From positions 2,727,501-2,791,500 of the forward strand of contig JAGYVD010000008.1 in the NCBI GenBank assembly GCA_021209875.1: a stretch of DNA of 64,000 nt. Reading direction: 5' to 3'. Positions 11,337 to 22,737 of the stretch are shown piece by piece (the stretch's first letter is position 1; each line of letters begins with the position of its first letter). This DNA is from Rosellinia necatrix (taxonomy: Eukaryota > Ascomycota > Sordariomycetes > Xylariales > Xylariaceae). Under the pieces are notes generated by a model that saw only the letters and a list, made by a program, of their open reading frames with translations, did no database searches and was not told where the DNA came from. A program made the position numbers and the translations under genes.

Positions 11337-12778
11337 TCAACTTGTCTTTAAACCCTCCATGGTCAATATAAATGTTCGGCGGTGGACTAGGGTGTCTATC
11401 TCGTAATTGATCGCAGATTGGTTTCTGGGGGAGTCCCAAACAACATCCTTGATGCTCAACTGCGGCCTTTGAATCACTGTTATGCTGGTTTGCTCAAGGA
11501 CACCCGGCAGTTCCACCGCTCGTGGGTTCTTCACCAGCAGCATGTCGGACAGCTTCTGACCTTTGCGAATTGGGCCGCATTGGGCGTCACTATCAAGGCC
11601 GATAGCCTGCCTAGCTCTATTACTCACACATTTGTATAGCAGCTCCGCGTCAGTGGCCGTCCCAACCTGGAAGATCCCCACGAGCCAGGATGCAAGTTGC
11701 AGCGGATCCCCAGTGCCAAAGGGCGTGAAGGCATTCCAAACGTTGTTTACCCCGACGCAGGCAGAGAGACCGAGGTCCTTGATCGTCGAAGGAACATGGA
11801 TCGTCCCTCGCGGCCTGTGATGGCTCGATGTAGGATTCGAATCAGGCCGACCCATCATGAATATATCGCTAGTTGGCAGCCCGACGAAGTGGATGGGGAG
11901 TTTGCTTTCGATGATAGCAAGAGCTAACGCTTTCCGCTCAGCATCACCGAGCATACTCAGCTGGATACAGTGGCCAAACACAATGGTCTTGACACCGTCG
12001 GCGATCCGCACCCAGTCATGTTCCTTGAGGAGGTCAATGACCGAATATATTAGAGGTGTCTGGGAGGGCGACGGCAGCGGCGGTTCCAGTGTGTAGTCTC
12101 GGTGAAAGTCGAGATGAAGGCGGTGCTTCAGTGCCCTCGTGATAGCCCATTTTACATTTTAAATAGTAGCGACGCTTCCCTGGACCTCTCCACGTATGGT
12201 GTAGTACCGAGGACCTCGATATGGCCGGCAAATGTATCGAGCGCGTCTTCCATTGTAGCTCTGTTTGCATCGCCATCGTCGGTAGAAAAGATGGGGTCCT
12301 GAGCGAACGCGCAGATCTGTAACTCGAGCAGGTGGGCAAAGTCCCGCTTGTGACGAATGGCCGTAGTCAGTGGCATTGTGCCCGTGGCGTGATCTATCTC
12401 GACAAACGCCCGTGTGGACGTCACGCCCTGCGCATAGCCAGTAGCCAGCAGCTGCGAGCCGCGGCGATACAGGTCCTCCGGCGTATAGCGCGCCTTGGCC
12501 CGTGACGCACTGGTCAGGGCTTCCTGGAAGAGGCCTGATGTCGGGCCCAGGTCCGAGTAGTCGGGATATTGTGGCGAGCCCCGGCTGTTGCACGTCAGCA
12601 CGTACGCCTTGTCGAGGTGGATGTGCGGGTGGCAGAGCGGAGGGAGAACGAGCTGGGCGGGCGTGTCGGGGCTCGCCTCGCTCGGATGGACGTCGTGGAC
12701 GTATCCGTCGCGCAACTCCACGTCCCAGAGCGCTGCCAAATGCTCCCGCGCATCGGAAACGACGTTTTCTAATGTCAT
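11337..12778 (-). CDS. Cytosine-deaminase-like amidohydrolase, broken by one-base shift
   Basis: Two overlapping frames together read as one metal-dependent hydrolase of the amidohydrolase superfamily. The N-terminal part carries the metal-binding HPHIHLDKAY motif expected in the cytosine deaminase branch. The C-terminal part resumes with ALKHRLHLDFHRDYT, another conserved His-containing strand, and continues to the stop at 11337. The frame is lost at about 12157-12160, where the minus strand has four A; one more A would join the halves into about 480 residues. No plausible intron spans the point. Either this is a sequencing error, as suspected elsewhere in the window, or the gene is a young pseudogene. 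Substrate is unknown; non-fungal relatives deaminate cytosine or isoguanine, and many fungal members are uncharacterised. It faces the 3' end of the SPX-RING gene, 206 nt away. Confidence 0.75.
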
Positions 12779-15700
12779 GGCTTCAGGGTTTATAAGTGCA
12801 TGCGTGCGTGTTCCCCCATCAGGCGTCCCGCATGGTGGGATGTTTGAGGGCCCGTGGTTGGAATGGCGTTTGTGCTCGCCCCCTCACGGCTGCGCAACCC
12901 CCGCTTATACTTGGAGTCTTGGAGTCTTGGAGTGTTTTTTTATTTTATTTTTATTTTTATTTTTTATTAGTGTGCGTTTGCGAATCAGAACGTGCGAGAT
13001 CTTTCGCGAATGAAGACCCCGATAAGTAAGGACATTGTATACAAGCGTTCATATCATACGTACGTGGGATCAATCTATCTGCTTCTATTTGTCTAAATGA
13101 TAATTATCAGGGCTGGACACGAAATGGGGCGAATATCTCTATATCCACGGGATTCAACCAATAAACCTCGAGGCTCCCCAGAACAGCCCTTGTCATTGCA
13201 GCTAGGGGAAGAAAATATTATCTCTGGGTCGGGGCGGTAGACATGTAGGTCTGTTTATCTATACCGACTACTATAGGTTCTAAGTCTGCTGTGAGCGACT
13301 CGTCCCGCGTACCATATCAGGCATCGGGCTCGGGGGTGGTGATATTATCTTGGTAATATGAAGACGTGAGATACCAGGACAGAAGCTGTAGGCACACAAG
13401 GGGTATAAAGAGGGCATGCACCGATCCCAGCATTTAGTGACTTTGCCCTTTATCACCAAGCTTCAGTTTCGCTATGCCCGAAGTCCGCGTTGCGTCTGGA
13501 CAGGTCAACATAATACACATTTCGGTCCCCCCATGAGCGGCTGGGGCTACTCGGAGCCGCACTAGGAAGAGAATACTTTACAATATTCGTCAACTACCAT
13601 AAAAGATACCGCCCGGTGATCATTACACGTAGCAGAAATTGTTATCATGGCTTATCCAATTATTGGGGGATGAAGGGAGGGTAGCCCACAGGATAATTAA
13701 CATTTCTACCGTGGAAGCCACCATAGCTTTTCTTAAAGCCCATTGGGTCCGGTATGTTGAGTTCGTGTAAAACTGGCGTTCAACATTGATGTGTAGGCGG
13801 AATCCTAGGGCCGGATGACACCTAAGAGTTATTTAACCTATGACTGAGCGCTTCAAGAACACAGGTAAGATGTCTGTCGGTTGGACTGGACATCCATACC
13901 TTCCTACTGCCCAGTGCCTCCTCCGAAGTCGAGAAAATCTATATTAATTAGGGTATCAGTCTAGTGGGATGTGTCCATTTGAACCCCTGTGCAGATCCAT
14001 CCCAACTGCATGTGAAACGGGGAAAAGGTAATTAAAGAGCACAGCAGAAACCGAACATTCATGCCACGAATATGAACCTACTGGCCATAAACTCCTTGTT
14101 TCTGGTCTCCTCCGAGAGTCAGTAATATCGGTTAAGATATTAAAATGCGCGCCCAAAAGGGGCAAAGCCCAACCTTGCTATAGAGAGGAAAATTAACAAA
14201 CTGTGCGTACCTTAGCAAGGCAATCGCCTGTCCAATAATAATAAAAATACTCTGAAATTTTTACTACCTAGAATGTTGCCCTATCGCATAATGGGCTGCC
14301 TATACGAGTGGCGGCGCTTCTGGTCTAGGATAAGGTGACTATTTCTATAGCCATACTCTAAGACCCAAGAACAGGGCAGAAGAACCCAATGAGTTTGATA
14401 AGTAGGCGGTAAACAATAATCATATAATCCTTGTACTTAGTGCCTGTGGTAATACCATGGTTTACAGTTGAGATCCATATAGGTTTTCCTTCGTGGTCTT
14501 TTCCATTCTTCGTCCTCTACACATCCAAAGAGCTATTGTCTCGTCTAGAGTAACGATAGTCCTTTTTCTTAAAATTATTGCCTGGCAGTTACTAATGCAT
14601 GGCTCGAAAGAGCATCCTCGTGTCACAGGATCGGCATGATAGGCACGAACATACCTGATCAAATTTAACAAAAGCCGATCCACCACCCGAGAAGGCCGGC
14701 AGCAGTTAGGAATTGGCCTTAGCCATATTGTTTTGGGTATGTAAGTATAAACATCATCAATGGTTTACCGGTTAAATTAGACGTCATTATTACTATATAA
14801 ACTTGCTTCTTCCAATGCTGGTATAACCTGTTTAAAATCGACAGTATACTAGTCAGGGCATAAGAATTATTATTACTATTAGCGCTCATAGATGCATTCC
14901 ATTCTTGGGCCTTAAATACTTAAGCCCTGGCACTTCCTATAACAAGTCGGCATTCAGCGACTACAGATGACGCACCCGGACATTGCTTTTATCCTTTCAA
15001 GCCAGCCATCTGGACCGGTTTCTGGCGAAATCCTGTTTGCGCTTTATGTGACATTTTCGGTGATTAATAACCTGGGACATGTAAAGTCTACATATTATAC
15101 AACACGCCACCAGCCTGCAACCCCAGGGGGCAAAACCCAGTCGGGGATGACTATGTGGTAGCTTCGCCCGCGTATTATGGTTTCAACATATTCTAAATTG
15201 CCCGGACGCCAGCTAAGGCTGTCGAGCTCAAACTCAAGTAGAAGGTCGGAAGTGCTATACGAGTCAGGGGATCAGGAGGTCAAATATATATTTTAGTAAG
15301 CACGCAGCTGGGGCTTAGACGTCCTTGTACCGTGAAAGGCCCCTCGCCCTGTCGGTGGTATCGAAGCCTGGCTGTGTCAGACGACGCCGTTACCGGCACA
15401 AGGTTTGAATGGCCACAACGGACGTAACAAACACGAGGTTGAGCTTTGACGACGGATTTACCATGGCATCGTGCCAGCTGTGTCTACTTCCCATGATATC
15501 AGGAACCAGGTACTCGGTATTCATGTGCAACACACCCGGGATATAGGTTGTCAAAGCCAACCACGGGTGGTTTGTCCAGGCGGCAGAGCGTTCGAGTCTT
15601 TTCCGGCTCGGAATCAGTGCGGATACATAGATAGCAGCTAGCATAATCACCGCAACTATGTTCGTCGGCCAATATGGACTGGAAGTTACGGTATCCATGC

Positions 15701-17708
15701 CTGGCATATTGGCGTGTGCCCACTACGCCGGGATATACGAACGATGCCTTTGCATATCCATGGGGGAAGCTATAGCGGCACACGTCCGGGTCTATAGCGG
15801 GCGAGAACTCCGAGAGCCTGCTGCCGGATAGCGAGACTGCATGAGTACTCCACATAATACTCATGTTTGCTTCTAGGCATCGACGGGATTCTCCATCTTC
15901 TATCTTCCTGTCGTCATACATGCGCCTGTGGGACGGCGTGTCTATTAGGAGTGGTGCCGGCGGGTATGATACAGGATGGACAGAGATGCACGCTTCGCAG
16001 GTGCCCAAATTCCGTCTCGCATACCGAACGATAATGAGCGGTTATCACGTTTATTTTTTCAGCGTGGCTGCCAATACAGTCCGAAAGAGGCTACGGGCTA
16101 GGCTTGGGAGTCTGGGGTATACGAGACGTCCCTGCGCCAATACAATCATATACGTATGGATGTCTGTTTGTCTGTGTCTATATCAAGCATGTGGAGAGGA
16201 ATGAAAAATAGAGGCTCTCGTGCATATCATGAGTTCAACCTAACGAACCATATCCTCCAGTTATCTGCGTGGGTCGGCGGAATTATCTCCGCCAGAGAGA
16301 AAGCAGGCGCATACAGGTAAAGCGCAGATAGGGCGCAGGACAAGCTCTGATCGCGGAAGTAGATTTAGATCTCCGTTCAAAGATTTAGCCCCCGTACTTT
16401 GCGATATTGACATTACACTAATGCTATCGATCTAACCAATATCGCTCTTAGGATCATCAGCTCACTGCCTTAGCCCATGGCATAGTGTATGACTGTAGGA
16501 AGAGCCTTCGGCTGGCCTGATAGGCATTGCGTTGTTAAAAACCGACAAAAGATGGGTGGTGGTCAACAGTAGTGCAATTTAGCTGATACGGTCAGCCGTC
16601 TTCGGATCAACACCGAATTTGCTGTTGTCATAAACCCAGACGGGGGGGAGGAGCGTCCATGTGTGTACCCGGATTTGCGGGCTAGCTTCATTAATTAATT
16701 AGTTATTCCTTGGCTGAGAACCCCGGACCTTGCGTATTTCGTTTCTGTGCCTATTAGCAATGGGCTTTGTCAACACCAAGACTTGCCCATCGCCTCCTTT
16801 GCATATATGGTACGATACGGCATCTCCCTCGCCTACAGGGAGCGAATGTGGAGATTTTGACGCCGGTAGTTCAGTTTCCCCATCGATATTCCATCAACTT
16901 TCCAAGGCCGGACCAAATTCCAAATACACATCTAGGCGGCGTCTCAAGGTGGTAGTATGGCCGTTACTGACATGGAATGAAGGAGCCGCGCCGGTTCGAG
17001 ACCTCTTTCCTCCCGCTAAATTCTCGATTTGTTGTGGACCTGAGCGTACCATGCAGCAATTTCTCCTGCGGATGGGTTGAAAGCGGCAATGATCGACCAT
17101 ACTTCACGGTGCTCCTGACAGCGCGTATTGGTGTTATATTATATCAGACGAACACGTGCATAGAAATAGTTTGCGCGCGTATATATGCTTGGTCATTGCG
17201 GGCTTAGCGTTAGACACGAAGCCCTTCGACAGTGTACAAGCATATTGTGTAGCATGTCACGTATCGTATGAATTACGACCCTTGTGCATCATCGTATCTT
17301 GATATCTGGTTCGTAGTTCGCGTATGTGAACCTCCGACCTATAGATAGGGCGTTGCCATTGTACTTGCAGTAACACCACCAGGGCTCTATTTAGCATTAG
17401 ATGAGTGATGTAGTCAACGCAACGGGTAAGGGACAACCTAGTTGCCTCCGCTGTTGGTGGCATCCAACCGGTTATAAAAGTCGCAGTGGCAGGAATATTG
17501 TCATTCTGAGGATGCGGGAGGGCTTCTGAGGGTAGGTATGCGTAGCATGGTGCTGTAGAAGGCTTTCATGGTCTGCGGCAAGGGCGTTCATTGAAACCCC
17601 CTTCGCTAAACTTTACCCAACGAATTCTCAACACGTCGAATATACGGCATATCCGAGACGGGAGCTATATAAGCTGAGCTGACAAATGCATGCAGTGAGA
17701 GGGGAGCC
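12779..17708. other. Gene-poor region, left half
   Basis: Nearly 5 kb without a gene I can support. From roughly 13.0 kb the sequence looks richer in A/T than the flanks, though I could not compute this. A core-promoter-like TATAAAG lies at 13404-13410 with only a 20-codon frame after it. On the minus strand, overlapping frames at 15390-16008 include two hydrophobic stretches (for example NIVAVIMLAAIYVSALI) that could be remains of a membrane protein, but no family is recognisable. A 74-codon minus frame at 14462-14686 has a faint DDE-transposase feel (TLDETIALWMCRGRR) that I do not trust. Confidence 0.5.
17666..17673 (+). promoter_or_regulatory. TATA box of candidate small gene
   Basis: TATATAAG lies 43 nt upstream of the ATG at 17709, a usual spacing for a compact fungal core promoter. 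It supports, but does not prove, the small spliced gene that follows. Confidence 0.35.
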
Positions 17709-18082
17709 ATGGCAACAAACATCTACCATGGAGGTAAGTGGGCGTGCCATCCAGACTTGCCCCAAGTGATTAGGCCTCCGGCAGACCAGCAGGCATAGTG
17801 TATTCACACCGAGATTTGTTCGATACTCAGCCGAGAATGGCGGCCGGGTTGGCTGTCTCCAGCCAGTTTCTAGTTAGTCAGGGTGTCGTCATAACGACAC
17901 AGCGAGTCGACCAAAGAGAGGGGTTCTGGAGGGAGTTTCGGTATGCAGCCCCCGCTCTTCCGTCGGGGGCGCCCCTTGTTGCAGGAGGCACGAATCATGA
18001 GGCTCAAGATGTAACGGTGTCTGGCAGCACTAAGCCCTATTGCGATAAAGTTAACGAGACGTCAGCGGAATCCCAGGCTTAG
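17709..18082 (+). CDS. Candidate small spliced gene, unknown function
   Basis: A short first exon (17709-17733) opens with ATG in a good context (GAGCCATGG). It is followed by a 59 nt intron with a strong GTAAGT donor and a CAG acceptor, and a second exon (17793-18082) that stays in frame to a TAG stop. The product would be 104 residues beginning MATNIYHGG. I recognise no domain. It has only a weak hydrophobic stretch and no clear signal peptide. In its favour are the TATA box, the start context, the donor and frame agreement; against it are the lack of any known relative and the gene-poor, probably non-coding surroundings. Chance cannot be excluded. Confidence 0.33.
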
Positions 18083-18540
18083 GCGAGGACGAAGGTGACG
18101 GTAGCGATGGCTACAGTAGCCGTCGCTACAGGGGGGATTCGATTGGCTGCCGTCGTCTGCGCCGAGCATGATACAAGAAGCACAGAGCCAGCAATATCGG
18201 GGAACGGGCCCTGTTCCTGATCCCAAGGCTCTCGTTGGCGGGGCCGGGAGCGTTTCCGAGCGAGAGTGAATGACATCTCGATACTGCAGGCTGCCAGTAC
18301 CGCGCTTGCAGGAGGCTGCATCGGCGATTCCTGTAATCTGACAGGATGTGGACTGCATATGTTGGTCCCCCTGCTGGCGCGGCGAGTCATTTTGCTATGC
18401 GTGCGCGCGGGACCGGGCCAAGGCCATGCTGTAACGGCGCCTTGTAGCTTAGATAGAGGCCGCTCGGCATATGTGTTCTGCTCTGCCTGCCCTGCCTCAG
18501 ACTGCCTGTCTCACTTTGGCGTGGACGCCGAGCGCGGGCG

Positions 18541-18600
18541 TCGTCGTCGTCGTCGTCGTCGTCGTCCTCCTCCTCCTCCTACTCCTCCTCCTACTCCTCC
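18541..18600. repeat. CGT/CCT triplet microsatellite
   Basis: About nine TCG/CGT triplets followed directly by CTC/CCT triplets interrupted by ACT. It lies inside the gene-poor region and produces artefactual poly-Arg, poly-Pro and poly-Val frames on both strands. Confidence 0.9.
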
Positions 18601-19609
18601 ACGGCGACCCACTCGCGCCGTGCAACGCCACGCCGTCCATCTGCCCCCGGCAGAAGGCGATAAGCAGAGGAGCGCGTCGTCTCTGCCATACGATAGTCAC
18701 GACTTGGGCCGGATACATACATAGTACCTACCTACAAGTAGTTATCATGCCTAATACTCTGCCCTATGTGCATGTGTGCATGGACGGACCATGGTGCCCT
18801 GGGGCTCGCCGCGCACATGGGATCAATCCAGGTATGTACGTGGTCTACGGTCCATGAGAGGGCATGATTGCATGGCGACATGGCGACATGGCGAATATGA
18901 AATCGGCAATCCTTCTATCGCCATTCGTTCTTGGTCGGCCGGAACAGGCAATATGTAGCTAGTGTCTAGACGGAAGCCACAAACTCCAGAGATGAGACCC
19001 AGCAGAATGGACCCAGGCAAGCTAGTCGCTCAGGGACCGGACGGGCAGGGCGGGGCGGGGGACTGCCACGTTACATAGTGTGGGAGAGGGATATGGCGCT
19101 ATGGTATAAATAGACTAGTGCACACCCCGTGTACTTTGTTTCCGCGTTATCACCGGCAACGGTTTGGTGTCGTTTGGCGTAAACTTGCAGCCATGGCCAT
19201 CAATATCGGCATCATATAAGTGTATGGTATGGGCCTTATTCGGCCGGATTCTAGTCGATAAAATAAGCAATGACATAGCTGGCTATGGGGTGGGCGAGCG
19301 CCAAAGCGGAATGAGATCCTGGATCAATACCGAGGGGGAAGTCGATATCGGCATCTGGTGGCGTACACGATTCTTATTGTCGTGCATGATTGCATGCACA
19401 TGATTGTATGTACATGATTGTACATACATGATTGTACAGCAAGGCGTCCAACGGTTGCAATGCCGCACACATCGTGACTTGGTGGTACCTACTTGTTATA
19501 AGTCAACCTGATTGTGATACTAGTGGTGCCGATCTCAGATAGTCAAGAAGCACCATGTATCCAAGCCAGATAGTGTGCTTAGATAAGCACCCGCGTCTAC
19601 CGTAGTGTA

Positions 19610-20010
19610 CCTAGGTAGGTTACCTAGTGTATGTAGTGTAGCCGGCTGTAGGTAGTCCACCATATCTGTGCACTAGGTAGGTAGTTGTAAATACTAGGTA
19701 GCGTACCTGAAAGTGTGCTGAGAGCGCGTTTACCTACCTGTTTGCCTGTTACCTTCCTTACCTTGGGTAGGTAGATTAGTTGCCTCCCTACCTACACTAG
19801 TTGTGGGCCAAGAGTTCCCTAGCCATTTTCGTCCCGGTTTTAATTTATTACATAAGTCATATCGGTCGTAGCAACCGTACATACAGCATACATGGTAGGT
19901 ACTGTACGGCATGCATGTATGCACAGTAGTGTACTATGTGCCCGTATCTAACTTGGGCAGCTACTAACTGCTCACTGCTTAGTACCTACCTACTGTAGGT
20001 ATGTAAGTAG
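19610..20010. repeat. TAGG/CCTA repeat cluster 3
   Basis: Degenerate TAGGTA/TACCTA words, including TACCTAGGTAGGTTACCTAG near 19610. Same character as the clusters near 3.4 and 8.7 kb but here inside the gene-poor region. Confidence 0.65.
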
Positions 20011-20364
20011 GATGGGCGTCTGCGGGCGCTCTCGCCTCGCCTTGTCCTAACCAATATCTTGGCAAATCTAACGCTGTCGGGCGGCTGTGCCTATTTGGAC
20101 GCTTTCGCTTACCGTGAGCCAATCAAAAAACCTCCGGCTCGCTTCTCGATGCAGCTTCGATCTCAAGCTAACCTAGTGCGGTTCCTCTTTGGTGCCATTC
20201 GTCAGCTTAGCTTATACTAACCGACACTACACAGGACGTTGCGCTCCATCCAACACACAAGACCACACTCCATCCCATATCATCCTCGTTACCACGCTCG
20301 ACCGACGAGAGGGCACGGCACCGCTTTCGTGCAATTCATGCCATCCATTCATGCCATTCATGAA

Positions 20365-20391
20365 ATACATACATACATACATACATACATA
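20365..20391. repeat. ATAC tetranucleotide microsatellite
   Basis: Six to seven perfect ATAC/CATA units in a row, in non-coding DNA. Confidence 0.85.
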
Positions 20392-22737
20392 CCATACATG
20401 ACCCGGCTTTCCGATGGGCTTACCCTATCCGGTTAAATCCCGGTAGGGTGCCTGCAAGGTATTATTCTCCCTGGCTGGCTACACATAGTTCCCGGCATGT
20501 ATCTTCCACGGTATTGTCCGTCGTGTTGCAAATACTACAGTGCTATGTGGGAATTTGCTATGGGCTTCCTGGGTCGTCGTGGTCCCCGTTCCGGAAGCGC
20601 GAATAGATCGCATAGTCGGTCGGGCGGTCGGTCAGTCGGTCGGTAGGTAGGTAGGCATGCACACGCCCATCCCTAAGACAAATATCGAGTCTCGGTCCCG
20701 ACCCCGGAGCGAGAGGCTTGAGCGGTTTGCGTATTGGGATGTGCCAGTTGTAGATCGTGAAGCCTGGGCCTTTTGTCTTCTCCGCCATTTGACATTGCGC
20801 GCGCTGCACATGAGATGGAACATGGGAACATGGGAACATGGGAACACGTGCACCGCCGGGTCCCAACGGACCGGCCACAGTATGGACTGACACTATGTGA
20901 TGCTGTGTTCGTTATTCACTTGTCGAGTGCCAGGTTCCGGTTTCCTCCCTCAACGGCTCATTCTGTTATCGCCGCACGCGCGCTGACCGACATTGCCAGC
21001 TCTTGCCATGCAACCTCGCTTCTCTGGCCCAATCGCTGGTGGCCTGGTCTGCTTAGGCTATCCGCCTCGTAATAAGCCATCGTCGAGGCCACACCGGGGC
21101 CACATCATGTCACCACTCAAACTCCACGCAACGACTAATCTCGGTACTCCCTCTCTGCCTTACACACTCCTACTACCTTTGCCGTGAACATGTAGATCCT
21201 GCGCCGTCAAACCCGCGCATGTATGCATGTAGAGCACCACGGTACATACTGCTACGTACATACTACTACGTACATACTGGAATACAGTACACTGCACAAA
21301 CAACAAGGAACAGCCCCGACCCACCACGCGTGCAAGAGCCAAACCCACATTGGACTGACTAACTGCCTTCTTGCACTGATATCCCCTTCCGTCTCAGCTG
21401 ATGGGCGGCCCTGGGTTTCCTACGTTGAACGCTCTCTAGCTAGCTCCAAAGGCGCTGTCATGGCGCACGCCGCATCTTTCCAGCCTACTGGTTCCACCGA
21501 AATTGGTCTTCCAGAACTGTTCCCTTGGTGCCTTGGCGAGGCCATAATTTATCCCGTTGACGTGATCATCTCACCAAAGTCCCGCTGGGCTGTTGCTCGT
21601 CCCCTTGAAGCTAGGAGCGACGAGCTCGGTCCGCTCGCTTCTCACGAATCACGTCGGCCAGTCGTTTCATTATTCCATGCCATGGCTTTAGTTACATCTG
21701 CCCCAAACGCCCCCTTTGCCGTGCCGCCATGCCAGATCATCCCTCTCGCGTCCACCACTCGTTATTAGTCCATCGTGGCTAAAGCCCCTAGCCTTCTTCT
21801 CGTTCCTCATCTCTCGCAAATAAGCGAGAGGACATGCATGCACGGAGATAGAGAGTTGCCAAATGCGCTTGGCTTCCATAACGGTCTGGGGGGCTAGTGT
21901 TGATCCCGCCGGCCAGTCTCTGCTCGTCACGTCGTTGAATCTTATTCGCCCAACAAGCGATTCAGCACCTTTGCCCTATGTTTAGAGATCCCGACCTACT
22001 AAGCCCATCAACTCACCTAAACTCGCTTGTGGTGGTCATCTATGATCTACTAGCTCCTGCCTATCATCCTCCATGTCATACTAACCGTTTAGCCTGCCTG
22101 GTTGTCTGTCGAATGTGTGTTTGCTTGTCGGCCGCTATGCTAGCACTAACCTTCGTTTCAAAAGATGGAATAATCAACCGAGACTGCCTCCAGCCCTTTT
22201 CAGTTGTTGACCATATACCTATATCTGCAGCCGGCTTCGTCAGGGGCTCTTTTGCCTCGAGCGGCTCTGCCACGTATTATCCTCACTACTATATCAGACT
22301 CGAGCATCCCCTTTTTAAGCTGAGAGGTCTTCTGGTAGCCAGACGTAACTTCTTATGACCGCAACAAAGAAGGGAAGATCTCTCTATTGGCACTATTTCT
22401 CCCGGGCTAACCGTCTAATCATCCAAAATCTCACTTACTGCGGAGCCTACGTTCCATTCTCCGCCTATATTATATAGCGACGTGAACAGTCATGCAAATC
22501 ATGGGGCCAAGTGTAAGGACGGAACCGGCAACTCCCACGAATCCCTGTGGCATCAACGCAACCCCCCCTTTCGCTTTCTTGTCTCTCCATCCCGCCCAGC
22601 ATACTAGGTCCATCACCAAGGTGCCTCAGTCAAAAAGGACTCTGGGCGGCGTGTCATGTCTTACCAAAACGCACCGGCTACCTGCTCATAACACACCCCT
22701 CGTTACACAACTCGACCCTCCCACCGCCGTTGCACCG

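Larger units (their letters stand above)
18083..22737. other. Gene-poor region, right half
   Basis: About 4.6 kb without a supported gene. It is rich in simple and short tandem repeats: CGT then CCT triplets at 18541-18600, CATGATTGTA-type units at 19382-19436, a TAGG/CCTA cluster at 19610-20010, ATAC tetranucleotides at 20365-20391, a GGTC-type run near 20614-20654, three AACATGGG units near 20819-20845 and three TACGTACATACT-type units near 21239-21280. A TATA-like TATAAATA lies at 19105-19112 with only an eight-codon frame downstream. The 181-codon frame at 21223-21768 runs through repeats and is not convincing. Confidence 0.5.

Noticed and set aside
11820..11850. GATTCGAATC, similar to a tRNA T-arm
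   Set aside because: It lies inside the amidohydrolase coding frame and no cloverleaf could be drawn around it.
13404..13530. Possible gene after TATAAAG with ATG at about 13473
   Set aside because: The frame ends after 20 codons and no convincing donor extends it.
14462..14686. Minus-strand frame with TLDETIALWMCRGRR, faintly like a DDE transposase active site
   Set aside because: Only one weak motif, no second acidic residue in place, no terminal repeats and no coding continuation on either side.
18266..18857. Plus-strand frames with poly-Arg/poly-Pro or poly-Val/poly-Leu
   Set aside because: They are translations of the CGT/CCT microsatellite.
21223..21768. 181-codon plus-strand frame
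   Set aside because: Begins inside TACGTACATACT-type repeats and has no recognisable domain or conserved start.
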